This document shows positions 1 through 8,296 of a DNA stretch of 64,000 nucleotides, one piece after another (positions within the stretch are counted from its first letter, which is position 1; every line of letters begins with the position of its first letter). This DNA is from Amphritea sp. 1_MG-2023. GTDB lineage: Bacteria; Pseudomonadota; Gammaproteobacteria; Pseudomonadales; Balneatricaceae. Location: contig NZ_JAUOQE010000007.1 in assembly GCF_030547545.1 (NCBI RefSeq), positions 62,001 through 126,000 of the forward strand, written 5' to 3'. The notes beneath the pieces were generated by a model. It did not search any database and had not been told where the DNA came from. It saw nothing but the letters and a program-made list of their open reading frames with translations. A program made the position numbers and the translations under genes.

Positions 1-423
1 CAGGTGTGAGAGCTTATCTTCTTCGACAATCACCCCTTCGGTGGTGGTGCCGGTATGAAACTTAAACTCATCTAAGGCTTGAATATTGGTCGGGTCTGAA
101 ATCGCAACATAGAGACGATTGTCACGTTTAATCAGCGGCAATGCATGATGTTTGGTGATGAGGCGTTCATCGACTAGCCCCTGCGGTAACGCTTCAATAT
201 CGATCACATCGAGATCAAATAGCGGCATACCAAACTCATCGGCGGCTGCCGCCGCGGCTCGATAAGCACTCACCAGACGATTTTCGATAATATGCGCGAT
301 AAACGCCTTATTATCTTTACGGGCGGTTTTTAATGCGTCCATGGCCACATCGGATGAAAACACACCATCATTTACCAGTCGTCTGGCTAAGCCACTCAGT
401 GGCTGAAAGGGCTGTACACTCAT
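1..423 (-). CDS. pilB: PilB, type IV pilus assembly ATPase (N-terminal part, runs off the window)
   Basis: The first 141 codons of a minus-strand gene are present; the ATG is at 421-423 and the frame is open to base 1. The translation begins MSVQPFQPLSGLARRLVNDG and continues through a region reading LFDLDVIDIEALPQGLVDER and LPLIKRDNRLYVAISDPTN, which is the N-terminal T2SSE/MshEN-type domain typical of PilB. PilB is the cytoplasmic hexameric ATPase that powers pilus extension. The nucleotide-binding half lies outside the window. Its divergent neighbour is a type IV pilin gene, the arrangement usual for pilA-pilB in gammaproteobacteria. GspE or another T2SSE family member is the alternative, but the pilin next door favours PilB. 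Confidence 0.88.
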   Translation of the reverse strand, partial: MSVQPFQPLSGLARRLVNDGVFSSDVAMDALKTARKDNKAFIAHIIENRLVSAYRAAAAAADEFGMPLFDLDVIDIEALPQGLVDERLITKHHALPLIKRDNRLYVAISDPTNIQALDEFKFHTGTTTEGVIVEEDKLSHL

Positions 424-726
424 CGTTTCAGAAAATCCATTATTGCTCTGTTGGCTGTTGTTAACACCGCATTGTTGGCGGTTTTAGTGTCGCTTCAGTG
501 TCGCTTGGAAAAGCTAACACCGGTTAATTGACTTTTTATACGACTTTAGTTGTATGTAAAGCCGCGTACTAAGGTCTGAACTGTCTTGTATTATCAGCTA
601 TAGGTAAAGTAACATCTATTGGTCGGTTTGAGAATCAACAGACGCTTGCTTTAAGTCACTGGACTGCCATAAAAAATAGGTTACTATTCAGATAAGGCTC
701 GTAAGGAGCACGGAAGAAGAGCCCTT
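424..726. other. pilB-pilA intergenic region with an imperfect palindrome
   Basis: This divergent control region has no gene. An 18-bp imperfect palindrome lies at 538-555 (ATACGACT / AGTTGTAT arms), just after a TTGACT that could be a -35 element. A TTGCTT at about 646 followed 17 bases later by ATAAAA could be a promoter for the pilin side. I looked for the sigma-54 type -24/-12 element (TGGCAC-N5-TTGC) that drives pilA in Pseudomonas and did not find a convincing one. The regulatory readings are inference. Confidence 0.3.
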
Positions 727-798
727 ATGGCATGGGAAGGAGTCGTTCAGAGCAAGGACGATGATGAATACTTTACTCGCTGGAGAGATAACGAATGA
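727..798 (+). CDS. Possible 23-residue leader peptide overlapping the pilin start
   Basis: A short frame [20 protein letters not shown]... of 23 codons starts with ATG at 727 and its TGA (796-798) overlaps the pilin ATG (795-797) as ATGA. A purine-rich stretch GGAAGAAGA lies a few bases before the ATG and could bind the ribosome; GTAAGGAG lies further upstream. The ATGA overlap is the geometry of translational coupling, so the short frame may set or tune pilin translation. It matches no family I know. It may also be chance; nothing but position and ribosome-site geometry supports it. Confidence 0.35.
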   Translation: MAWEGVVQSKDDDEYFTRWRDNE

Positions 799-1217
799 AA
801 AATACAACACAAAAACAACAGGGTTTTACCCTAATCGAGCTGATGATCGTGGTCGCGATTATCGGTATCTTGGCGGCGATTGCGTTGCCGGCTTATAACA
901 CTTATACAAAGAAAGCCCGTTTTTCTGAAGTTGTACAGTCAGTAACAGGTGTGAAGTCTGCTGTTGAAGTGTGCTATCAAACTGGCGGAACATTGGCAGA
1001 ATGTGATACCGATAATGCTACTGTGAGTCAGGCGAAGAGCATGGCAACTGTCGGTCAATATGTTACATCAGTTGATGTTGATACTGGTGTAATAACAGCG
1101 ACAGGCTCAACTGAAGTTGATAGCAAGACTTATAAATTAGAGGCTTCTGTAACTAATGGTGGACTCCAGTGGGCTTCGAGTGGTGGCTCATGTATTGCTG
1201 CAGGTCTATGTGACTAA
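795..1217 (+). CDS. pilA: Type IV major pilin (PilA)
   Basis: The 140-residue product has a class IVa prepilin leader of ten residues ending QQG, then [20 protein letters not shown]. PilD would cut between G10 and F11 and methylate the new N-terminus. E15 is the conserved Glu5 of the mature pilin. The hydrophobic helix is followed by a short globular head with cysteines at 60, 70, 133 and 139; C133 and C139 near the end probably form the D-loop disulfide. The length fits PilA. GGAGAG lies about 6 bases before the ATG. pilB is divergent upstream, and a strong terminator follows at once, so the gene is probably monocistronic and highly expressed. A minor pilin is less likely given the length and terminator. 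Confidence 0.93.
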   Translation: MKNTTQKQQGFTLIELMIVVAIIGILAAIALPAYNTYTKKARFSEVVQSVTGVKSAVEVCYQTGGTLAECDTDNATVSQAKSMATVGQYVTSVDVDTGVITATGSTEVDSKTYKLEASVTNGGLQWASSGGSCIAAGLCD

Positions 1218-1234
1218 TCGTTTTTAATAGCCTT

Positions 1235-1264
1235 AAAAAGCGCAAAGTGATTTGCGCTTTTTTT
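1235..1264 (+). terminator. Rho-independent terminator of pilA
   Basis: A perfect 12-bp stem AAAAAGCGCAAA / TTTGCGCTTTTT with a GTGA loop ends in a run of seven T, 18 bases after the pilin stop. Confidence 0.9.
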
Positions 1265-1352
1265 ATGTCTAAAATTAGCCTTTTCGCTAGTATGTTCAGC
1301 GCTAACTTTCTGATTTACTGACAGTTAAATCACTTCTAAGTCTCGGTATCGC

Positions 1353-1712
1353 ATGAACAAAAAAACAATTCTTATTCTATTGGTCGCTATCACGGCCGCA
1401 GTCACTTACTTTCTCTATGATGAACCGTTATCGATGGCCAAGCGGGCAGCGGTTGAAGCGGATTTAGCCGCGCAGCCGGAGAACTACCCCGCGACGCCGG
1501 TATGGTGGTCGGATGGCGGTATTCTGGCGATCGGCATGTTGCCTCGCGCAGGCGGCGAAAAGCGTAACGATAGCGCCACCGCAATCTGTCAAATTCTTTG
1601 GGATAACGATGTCAATCAAACCGTGGTTGAGGTGTACGATATCCTACAAATTCAGCAAAGTGATAACTGGGAATTGATTGGCGCGGCCAATTGTCGTCGT
1701 CAAACGCCTTAG
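1353..1712 (+). CDS. Hypothetical membrane-anchored or secreted protein
   Basis: This 119-residue product starts MNKKTILILLVAITAAVTYF, a single hydrophobic segment that is either a signal anchor or an uncleaved leader; there is no lipobox cysteine. The rest (about residues 25-119) is soluble with two cysteines (C79 region and C115 region) and a tail reading NWELIGAANCRRQTP. I do not recognise the family. It stands alone between the pilA terminator and a second terminator, with only a weak ribosome site before the ATG. Given the position it could be related to pili, but that is only neighbourhood. Confidence 0.6.
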   Translation: MNKKTILILLVAITAAVTYFLYDEPLSMAKRAAVEADLAAQPENYPATPVWWSDGGILAIGMLPRAGGEKRNDSATAICQILWDNDVNQTVVEVYDILQIQQSDNWELIGAANCRRQTP

Positions 1713-1930
1713 TTGCGATGATGAAGACTCGTCAATTAGTATAAATCAACCGCTAATTAGCAGGGTTGTTACTCAAAGTGGGTAGGTTGCTTTTGAGTTT
1801 ATTGTTTCCTATATGGAAAGTATAGAGATTCAACCTTTCTCTGAAGATGTCATTGAGCTAGACGTTCAGTTTTGAGCTTATTTTTAAGCTTAGCCTGATA
1901 AAATGATCTTAGAATAATCACCGTTAAAGT

Positions 1931-1961
1931 AAAAAATCCGCTGCTAGAGCGGATTTTTTTT
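1931..1961. terminator. Bidirectional terminator
   Basis: AAAAAATCCGC and GCGGATTTTTTT pair around a TGCTAGA loop, with T-runs available on both strands. It can serve the plus-strand gene ending at 1712 and nadC on the minus strand ending at 2121. Confidence 0.8.
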
Positions 1962-2022
1962 GAGTGACGGCTACTGACGCGGGCTGAGTGACTGATCATT
2001 GAGGCCACTGAGAAACGCTGAT

Positions 2023-2106
2023 GACAAGCGCTTTTTAATAGGGCTTTATTTAATAGGGCTTCGTAATAGCGCTTCTTGAAAATCACTATTTTGAATAGCG
2101 CTTGTC
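2023..2106. repeat. 10-bp inverted repeat enclosing short direct repeats
   Basis: GACAAGCGCT at 2023-2032 is the exact reverse complement of AGCGCTTGTC at 2097-2106. Between them are repeats of the form TAATAGGGCTT / TAATAGCGCTT. It lies 15 bases after the nadC stop (on the minus strand), so its transcript could fold into a long 3' hairpin. No coding potential. Confidence 0.6.
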
Positions 2107-2120
2107 TTTAAGTCGTTGCT

Positions 2121-2966
2121 TCAGATAAAGCGCATCGATAGATCCACTGCCTGACAATCTTTAGTCAGTAGGCCGATGGAGATATAGTCGACGCCGGTTT
2201 CGGCAATACTGCGAAGTGTGTTGGCATCGATTCCGCCAGAGGCTTCCAGTTTGGCGGGGCTGAGATGATCTTTATTTTTCTGCACCGCTTGACGTAAACC
2301 CGCGTGATCAAAATTATCCAGCATGACGATATCGGCACCGGCATCGAGTGCCTGTTGCAGTTCTTCAAACGATTCGACTTCAACTTCGACCGGCTTACCG
2401 GGTTCATTCTGCTTAGCGGTTGCCACGGCATTGGCGATAGAACCACAGGCCATAATATGATTTTCTTTAATCAGAAAGGCATCATACAGACCGATACGGT
2501 GGTTATAGCAATCGCCACAGCTCACGGCGTATTTCTGCGCATTGCGCAAGCCTGGAATCGTTTTGCGGGTATCCAGCAGCTTAACGCCGGTGCCTTCAAC
2601 CAAGGACGCGTAATGTGCACTGATGGTGGCCGTGCCAGACAGCGTTTGCAGAAAGTTTAGCGCGCTACGCTCGCCCGTGAGCAATGCACGGGCAGGCCCC
2701 GTTAATTCAAATAACGGCTGATTAGCGCTGACATGATCGCCATCACTGATTAACCACTTCACCTTGACGCTAGGATCGACTTGTCGGAACACTTCATTGA
2801 CCCACTCGACACCACAGATGACCGCCGCCTGACGACAGATCACCCGTGCTTGGGCCTGTTGTTCGGCGGGGATGAGGCGGGCGGTGATATCGCCATCGCC
2901 AATATCTTCTGTCAGCGCGTGACGGACGGTAGCAGGAATATCGCTAAGCAGTTGAGTATTGGCCAT
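2121..2966 (-). CDS. nadC: Quinolinate phosphoribosyltransferase (carboxylating)
   Basis: NadC converts quinolinate and PRPP to nicotinate mononucleotide, CO2 and pyrophosphate in de novo NAD synthesis. The 281-residue length is typical. Recognisable pieces are EDIGDGDIT near the N-terminus (20-28), ERSALNFLQ (99-107), the substrate-binding TRKTIPGLR (133-141), KENH (167-170) and the glutamate-rich VEVEVES strand near 195, followed by the barrel strands DIVMLDNF and LEASGGI. GGAGCC precedes the ATG by about 5 bases. It is divergent from ampD, which is the common gammaproteobacterial arrangement nadC-ampDE. Confidence 0.96.
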   Translation of the reverse strand: MANTQLLSDIPATVRHALTEDIGDGDITARLIPAEQQAQARVICRQAAVICGVEWVNEVFRQVDPSVKVKWLISDGDHVSANQPLFELTGPARALLTGERSALNFLQTLSGTATISAHYASLVEGTGVKLLDTRKTIPGLRNAQKYAVSCGDCYNHRIGLYDAFLIKENHIMACGSIANAVATAKQNEPGKPVEVEVESFEELQQALDAGADIVMLDNFDHAGLRQAVQKNKDHLSPAKLEASGGIDANTLRSIAETGVDYISIGLLTKDCQAVDLSMRFI

Positions 2967-3054
2967 AAAGGGCTCCGTTTAATGGTCTGTCCGGTTATTA
3001 GGCTTATCACAGTGGTGTGCTGTGTCGATCGCTTGTCTGATAGGTGCGGCATGG

Positions 3055-3176
3055 TACTATTATTTACTACTATTCAGTTAGTACGATTCGATTAGTACAA
3101 TTTAATCAGTGCTATTTAAGTGGTGCTCATGAGTCAGTGATATTTAATCACTGCTATTTAATCACTACGCATGCGT
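3055..3176. repeat. Degenerate short repeats between nadC and ampD
   Basis: The AT-rich stretch repeats elements such as TTAGTAC, ATTTAATCA and TGCTATTTAA several times in imperfect copies. It occupies the shared nadC/ampD control region. A reading frame upstream of and joined to ampD crosses it, but that part looks non-coding. Confidence 0.45.
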
Positions 3177-3253
3177 CACGATGGGTGATAGCCGCTATGG
3201 GCCGCTATTCTAACGGAAAGCGACGGGCTAAAGTAGTCGCTGATAGAGGAAAA

Positions 3254-3892
3254 ATGACTCAGATTAACGAGATGGTTGAGAACAATAATCAGAAGCAGTC
3301 GATGTCAAAGCAGAATCCAGATCAGATGCATAAGCTAGCGATTAGCGACGGGTGGCTGACTCGGGCTGAACAGTGTCGCTCGGCGAATTTTAATCAGCGC
3401 CCGCCGGGACAGACGCCACGCTTGTTGGTGATTCATAATATCAGCCTGCCACCGGGTAAATTTGGTGGCGGTTATATTCAAGACTTTTTCCTTAATCGCT
3501 TGGATACCACGGCGGACCCTTATTTCACGACGATTGAAGCGCTGCAAGTCTCGGCGCATCTCTTGATTGAACGCGGTGGGCAGATGGTGCAATTCGTCAG
3601 TTTTGATCAGCGGGCGTGGCATGCTGGGCAGTCGTCGTATCGGGGCTGTGATAACTGTAACGATTTTTCTATCGGTATTGAATTAGAGGGTGCCGATGAC
3701 ATTCCCTATACCGAACAGCAGTATCAACAATTGGCGCGCGTGACCGCAGCCCTGCTGAGGTATTATCCCGACTTGACGGCGGAGCAGATTGCCGGTCATG
3801 CAGAGATTGCGCCGCAACGTAAAACCGATCCCGGTGCTGCGTTTAATTGGCGCTATTTTAGCCAACACCTAAGGAAAGAGGTTAGCGGATGA
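3254..3892 (+). CDS. ampD: AmpD, 1,6-anhydro-N-acetylmuramyl-L-alanine amidase
   Basis: This cytoplasmic zinc amidase cuts the peptide from anhydromuropeptides in cell-wall recycling and so keeps the AmpR inducer low. The zinc ligands are visible: H61 in VIHNISLPPG, H182 in GHAEIAPQRK and D192 in RKTDPG, with K190 and the IELEG glutamates (143/145) completing the site. I chose the ATG at 3254 because GAGGA lies five bases before it; it gives 212 residues, about 25 more than usual. ATG 3302 (196 residues) is a shorter alternative with a weaker ribosome site. The frame stays open back to 3044, but that part is repeat DNA. The stop overlaps ampE as ATGA. Confidence 0.94.
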   Translation: MTQINEMVENNNQKQSMSKQNPDQMHKLAISDGWLTRAEQCRSANFNQRPPGQTPRLLVIHNISLPPGKFGGGYIQDFFLNRLDTTADPYFTTIEALQVSAHLLIERGGQMVQFVSFDQRAWHAGQSSYRGCDNCNDFSIGIELEGADDIPYTEQQYQQLARVTAALLRYYPDLTAEQIAGHAEIAPQRKTDPGAAFNWRYFSQHLRKEVSG

Positions 3893-4734
3893 AATTTTTG
3901 GCCGTGATGCTGTTGATTATGTTGGGTCGCTATCAGCGCCGTCCCGCATGGCTGATTAAGTTATCACAACGGTGGCCGCAGCAGCATTGGCAATGGATGT
4001 TGTTGCTGAGTGCGCTGTTGATGGGTGAATGGCTATTACTGACGTTATTGAGTTGGCAGTTGACGGTGTTGATATTGGTGTTGGCCGTAGAGCTACTGAT
4101 GCTGTACCTGTTTGTCGAAAATTGGTCGCCCAGCGATCTCACCGAGCCGTATTATCGGCAGTGCGGGCGAGAAAATTTTGCTGCCGCCTGGTTGAACTTG
4201 GCGGGATTGCTTGGCTTAAAGCGTACCGATGATATGTCGGATGCGGCGTCGGTTCACTATGCCATCTGTCAGCAGTCGCTTTATCTATCGTTAACGGGAT
4301 TTTTTGCGCCGCTGTTTTGGTTTATCTGTTTGGGGTTGCCGGGCTTGTGTTTGGCGTTGTGGGCCCGTTGGCAGCGACAGCGTCAGCGTGATAAACGCTT
4401 GCGCGGGGTGGCTGAACTCATGCTGTGGATACCGGCCCGCTTACTCGGGTTGACCTTTTTTGTGGTGGGTAACGGTGTCAGTGCGTTGAGTCAGTTGAAA
4501 AACCCCGCATCGAAAACCGTGGCTTGGCGTGAGTGGTTGTTGCGAATCGCACTCGGGGCGATGGGTGAAGAGAGTTATCGGCAGTATCAGCGGCTCGGCG
4601 ATGAACAGCAGTTTCAGCATCATGCCGCCGAAGAGATGGTCAGCCTTAATCGGCTGATTCGGCGAGCAGCGATTTTTTGGTTGGTATTGCTGGGGCTGTT
4701 GACCATGTTAGGGATAGAAACGCCGTTTTATTAA
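3889..4734 (+). CDS. ampE: AmpE, inner-membrane regulatory protein of the ampDE operon
   Basis: The 281-residue product begins MKFLAVMLLIMLGRYQRRP and has four hydrophobic segments: about 45-75 (two close helices), 130-165 and 258-278, plus a middle segment near 178-200, with a basic loop RWQRQRQRDKR between. That fits AmpE, a predicted membrane protein always found after ampD, whose biochemical role is unclear although it has been proposed as a sensor linked to beta-lactamase induction. The start overlaps the ampD stop by four bases, implying coupled translation. Confidence 0.88.
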   Translation: MKFLAVMLLIMLGRYQRRPAWLIKLSQRWPQQHWQWMLLLSALLMGEWLLLTLLSWQLTVLILVLAVELLMLYLFVENWSPSDLTEPYYRQCGRENFAAAWLNLAGLLGLKRTDDMSDAASVHYAICQQSLYLSLTGFFAPLFWFICLGLPGLCLALWARWQRQRQRDKRLRGVAELMLWIPARLLGLTFFVVGNGVSALSQLKNPASKTVAWREWLLRIALGAMGEESYRQYQRLGDEQQFQHHAAEEMVSLNRLIRRAAIFWLVLLGLLTMLGIETPFY

Positions 4735-4757
4735 TCTTCATGGATTAAGATGGATGG

Positions 4758-4797
4758 TTGAAATATCTCTGCACATAAGCGAGAATCATTTTCATTT
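4758..4797 (+). promoter_or_regulatory. Promoter with Fur box for fbpC
   Basis: TTGAAA (4758-4763) and GAGAAT (4781-4786) are separated by 17 bases and can act as -35 and -10. The -10 lies inside GAGAATCATTTTCATTT (4781-4797), a good match to the Fur box half-sites GATAATCATTATC. Iron-loaded Fur would block RNA polymerase here. Confidence 0.65.
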
Positions 4798-4818
4798 GGG
4801 ATCGAGAGCGCCGGACGT

Positions 4819-5865
4819 ATGACTCCTCTGCTGGAACTTAACTCGCTTAGCTGCGGCTATGAAACAGCGATTATCGCTGAACAGCTGAATTTTCAGTTGC
4901 ACTCAGGTGAGATCGCTTGTCTGCTGGGCCCTAGCGGTTGCGGTAAAACCACCGTTTTACGGGCGATAGCTGGCTTTAACCCGGTATTAGCTGGCAGTAT
5001 TCTGCAAAATGGCCGAGAGATTTCGACCGCCGCCTTTACCGTGCCGCCTGAGCAACGCAGTATTGGTGTTGTGTTTCAAGATTACGCGTTATTTCCGCAT
5101 CTGAATGTGTTCGACAATATCGCCTTTGGTTTACAGCGTAAAAGTGCGGCTGAAAAAAGGAAAGCAGTGACAGAGTTACTGAAACTGGTTGAGCTGCCCG
5201 ATATCTCAAGCCGCTATCCACATGAATTATCAGGCGGTCAACAGCAGCGAGTGGCCTTGGCGCGCGCCTTGGCACCGAAACCTAATCTGCTATTGATGGA
5301 TGAGCCTTTTTCTAATTTGGATACCGATCTGCGTCGGCAATTAGCGTTGGAAGTGCGCTCGATTCTTAAAGATCAAGGCATCGCCGCGATTATGGTCACC
5401 CATGATCAAGAGGAAGCGTTTGCTATCAGTGATAAGCTGGGTATCTTAGCGCAGGGCGGATTACAGCAGTGGGGCGCGCCGACAGAGCTTTATTATCAGC
5501 CGGTCAATCCGCTGGTAGCGGGGTTTGTCGGTAAAGGCGAGCTATTTGACGCCGAATGCCTCGATGAGACCTCCGTACGCACCGAGTTAGGTACGCTGGA
5601 GTTCGCCGAACCGTTTGGGGCGGTGTCGGGCAAACGTTTATCACTGTTTATTCGTCCGGCTGATATTCGCCCGAGCATGGATAAAGGCAGCGTGATGGCA
5701 CGCATTGAGCAGAAAGAGTTTTTAGGGCAGTCGGTGGTGTATCATCTATCGCTGCCATCGGGTCGAAGGATTGAATCAGAAGTCTTCGAGCCGTTGATGC
5801 TGGATGTCGGCGCCCAAGTTTCTTTACATATCGCCGCCCATCGCCCCATCGCCTTCGCGCGATAG
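4819..5865 (+). CDS. fbpC: Ferric iron ABC transporter, ATP-binding subunit
   Basis: The 348-residue ATPase would energise uptake of Fe3+ delivered by FbpA through FbpB. Walker A GPSGCGKTT (37-45), Q-loop FQDYALFPH (about 86-94), signature LSGGQQQR (137-144), Walker B LLLMDEPF (157-164) and the switch histidine in MVTHDQEEAF are all intact. The C-terminal 110 residues form the TOBE-type domain usual in the FbpC/PotA group. A Fur-box promoter lies directly upstream. The partner genes fbpB and fbpA are convergent on the other strand beyond the REP cluster, so the transporter is split into two transcription units rather than one fbpABC operon. Confidence 0.88.
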   Translation: MTPLLELNSLSCGYETAIIAEQLNFQLHSGEIACLLGPSGCGKTTVLRAIAGFNPVLAGSILQNGREISTAAFTVPPEQRSIGVVFQDYALFPHLNVFDNIAFGLQRKSAAEKRKAVTELLKLVELPDISSRYPHELSGGQQQRVALARALAPKPNLLLMDEPFSNLDTDLRRQLALEVRSILKDQGIAAIMVTHDQEEAFAISDKLGILAQGGLQQWGAPTELYYQPVNPLVAGFVGKGELFDAECLDETSVRTELGTLEFAEPFGAVSGKRLSLFIRPADIRPSMDKGSVMARIEQKEFLGQSVVYHLSLPSGRRIESEVFEPLMLDVGAQVSLHIAAHRPIAFAR

Positions 5866-5884
5866 GACGCTTGAATCACACCTA

Positions 5885-6502
5885 ACCCTCATCGCGACGA
5901 GGGCGTCGCTCCTACAAAAATACCGCACCGGCGGTGCCAAAGCCATCGGCGTGCAATATCTTTGTAGCGAGGCACGCTAGCATGCCCTTTGGGTACCTCG
6001 TGCCGATAACCCAGTACCGGTAAAAGGCAAACCATCCCTGCGCAATATCTTTGTAGCGAGGCACGCTAGCATGCCCTCTGGGTACTCATCGCGACGAGGG
6101 CGTCGCTCCTACAAAAATACCGCACCGGCGGTGCCAGGCCATCGGCGTGCAATATCTTTGTAGCGAGGCACGCCCCCGTGCCGATAACCCAATATCGGCA
6201 AAAGGCAAACCATCCCCGCGCAATATCTTGTAGCGAGGCACGCTAGCATGCCCTCTGGGTACTCATCGCGACGAGGGCGTCGCTCCTACAAAAAATACCG
6301 CACCGGCGGTGCCAAAAGCCATCGGCGTGCACCTCTGGGTGCTCATCGCGACGAGGGCGTCGCTCCTACAAAAATACCGGGTACGCATCGCGACGAGGGC
6401 GTCGCGCCTACACAAACACCCGCATGTCAGCACGGCTCCTACGGATTATCTATTAGCACAACATTTGCGTAGGGTGTGGTGAAGCATGAACCGCACCGGT
6501 GG
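5885..6502. repeat. REP/BIME-type palindrome cluster
   Basis: Five copies of a 26-bp palindrome unit (minus-strand sense GTAGGAGCGACGCCCTCGTCGC, a GTAG head plus a six-base stem GCGACG/CGTCGC) lie at 5891, 6088, 6265, 6345 and 6387. They alternate with TGTAGCGAGGCACGCTAGCATGC units at 5963, 6052, 6159 (variant) and 6229 and with ACCGCACCGGCGGTGCC hairpins. The segment 6479-6502 is shared with 40321-40344. GTAG heads followed by hairpins are the hallmark of REP sequences that RAYT (TnpA-REP) transposases handle. The cluster fills the convergent gap between fbpC and fbpB, where it may also end both transcripts. Reading frames inside are products of the repeat. Confidence 0.8.
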
Positions 6503-6518
6503 GTTTTATTGGTTAGTT

Positions 6519-8213
6519 TCAATGGCTATCGCGGGTGCCGGAGATGGTGCGACTTAGGAGAATAACGGGGATGATGCCTACCAAGACAATTAACAGGGCT
6601 GCGAGTGAGCAGGCTTCGAGCATCTCATCAGAGGCATATTGATAAACGTAGGTCGCTAATGTGTCGTAATTAAAGGGACGCAGAATGAGTGTGGCGGGCA
6701 GTTCTTTCATCGAGTCGACAAACACCACTAACGCGGCGGTGAGTATGCCGCCTTTGATTAGCGGTAGGTGCACTTTCAGCAGGGTTTGCAGCGGGCTCAG
6801 GCCGAGTGAGCGGGAGGCCATATCCATGCTGTCGGTGATTTTATTGAGACTGGAGTCTATAGATCCGAGTGACACCGCTAGAAAGCGCACGACATAAGCG
6901 AAGATAACGGCAAATGCCGTACCGCTGAGCAGTAAGCCTGTGGAGATACCGAAAAATTGATCCATCAGGCTATCGACGGTGTTATCGAAGGCCGCCAATG
7001 GAATAATCACGCCGATGGCTAACACGGCTCCTGGCATCGCGTAGCCCAAGCTTGAAAATTGTACTGCGAGTTTAAGGCTGCTTTTTTTATGCAGCCGTTT
7101 CGAATAGGCCAGCAGCAGCGCGATGATGATCGTCAGCACCGCCGCACTACTCGAGAGGATAAAGCTGTGGCTGGCATAGGTGAAAAATGCTTCAGTCCAG
7201 AGTTGATCGATATGCTTCAGGGCGTAGCCTGTTAACAGCCAAACGGGAATTATAAAGCCGGTGATCACCGGTAGGGCGCAGAGTAGTGTTGCCCCCCAAG
7301 CTCGCCAGCCGGTGAGTTGATAGCCGGTGAGTGTTTTATAGCGATCGGGGCTATTGAATTGACGCTGTTTCGCGCGCGCCAGTCGTTCTAGTGAGATGAG
7401 AATGACGACAAAGATCATCATCAGACTGGCGATTTGAGCAGCGCCCCCGAGATTGCTCATATTCAACCAGGTATCATAGATGCCGGCGCTCATGCTTTTT
7501 ACAGCAAAATAATCGACCGTACCGAAATCGTTAATGGTTTCCATCGAAACTAATGATAAGCCGACGGCGATCGCGGGGCGGGCTATCGGCAGCGATACTC
7601 GATAAAAGCTTTGCCACGGGGTGCAGCCCAGCGTCCGGCTGGCATCATGAATGGTGGTGGATTGTTCTAAAAAGGTGGCGCGAGTTAACAGATAAACGTA
7701 GGGGTATAGCACCATGGATAGCATCAGAATGGCGCCGCCGAGGGTGCGGATATCTGGAAACCAATAGTCTCGGGCAGTTTGCCAGCCAAACAGTTCACGC
7801 AGCGCTATCTGCAGAGGGCCGGAATATTCGAGTAAGTCGGTGTAAACATAGGCGATCACGTAGGCCGGTACGGCAAAGGGTAGCAGCAGCGCCCACTCGA
7901 ACAGTTTGCGTCCAGGAAAGCGACACATGGTGACTAACCAAGCGCCACAGACGCCGGTCGCGATCGATAATGCGCCAACCCCGATCATGAGGGCGAGGGT
8001 GGTGGTGATATAGACGGGCAACACGGTGGCCGCCAAGTGTGACCAGATATTTTCTTGGGGAAACAGTGCGAGATAGAAAACCGCGAGGATCGGCAATGCC
8101 ACCATCAAGGCGGTGCCCCAGGTGCCACTGTACCAACCTAACAGGTAATGTTTCTGCGATGTTGTCAGCGCGGAAGGTGGCTTAATTTCAGGGGTGGCGT
8201 GCTCTGCCTGCAT
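6519..8213 (-). CDS. fbpB: Ferric iron ABC transporter, fused permease subunit
   Basis: At 564 residues this is a tandem of two BPD_transp_1 domains with about 12 membrane helices, as in FbpB/SfuB. Each half carries an EAA-type cytoplasmic loop: DASRTLGCTPWQSFYRVSLPIARPA in the first half and MASRSLGLSPLQTLLKVHLPLIKGG in the second (only the pattern matters: A-x-LG-x3-P). It would form the channel for Fe3+ handed over by FbpA and driven by FbpC. It follows fbpA on the same strand after 83 bases that contain a terminator-like hairpin. Thiamine or phosphonate permeases share this fused fold, but the FbpA neighbour points to iron. Confidence 0.88.
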   Translation of the reverse strand: MQAEHATPEIKPPSALTTSQKHYLLGWYSGTWGTALMVALPILAVFYLALFPQENIWSHLAATVLPVYITTTLALMIGVGALSIATGVCGAWLVTMCRFPGRKLFEWALLLPFAVPAYVIAYVYTDLLEYSGPLQIALRELFGWQTARDYWFPDIRTLGGAILMLSMVLYPYVYLLTRATFLEQSTTIHDASRTLGCTPWQSFYRVSLPIARPAIAVGLSLVSMETINDFGTVDYFAVKSMSAGIYDTWLNMSNLGGAAQIASLMMIFVVILISLERLARAKQRQFNSPDRYKTLTGYQLTGWRAWGATLLCALPVITGFIIPVWLLTGYALKHIDQLWTEAFFTYASHSFILSSSAAVLTIIIALLLAYSKRLHKKSSLKLAVQFSSLGYAMPGAVLAIGVIIPLAAFDNTVDSLMDQFFGISTGLLLSGTAFAVIFAYVVRFLAVSLGSIDSSLNKITDSMDMASRSLGLSPLQTLLKVHLPLIKGGILTAALVVFVDSMKELPATLILRPFNYDTLATYVYQYASDEMLEACSLAALLIVLVGIIPVILLSRTISGTRDSH

Positions 8214-8231
8214 AACTCTGTCTTCTTAAAC

Positions 8232-8261
8232 AAAAAACGGTAGCGCGCAGACTACCGTTTT
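8232..8261 (-). terminator. Attenuator-like hairpin between fbpA and fbpB
   Basis: On the minus strand AAAACGGTAG pairs with CTACCGTTTT around an eight-base loop and is followed by T's. Lying between two genes of one transport system, it probably lets some polymerase through, giving more binding protein than permease. Confidence 0.7.
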
Positions 8262-8296
8262 GATGTTGAATTGTCCAAAACTGTCGTCAGTTGAAC

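Noticed and set aside
630-790. Sigma-54 promoter for pilA
   Set aside because: TGGCATGGGAAGGAGTC at 729 has the -24 half but no GC at the -12 position, and it lies inside the short leader frame.
3044-3253. Extended N-terminus of ampD
   Set aside because: The extra 70 codons are degenerate repeat DNA with no homology to AmpD; a good ribosome site precedes the ATG at 3254.
6248-6472. 74-codon plus-strand frame
   Set aside because: It lies entirely in REP palindromes and reads repeated EGVAPT segments; it is a by-product of the repeat.
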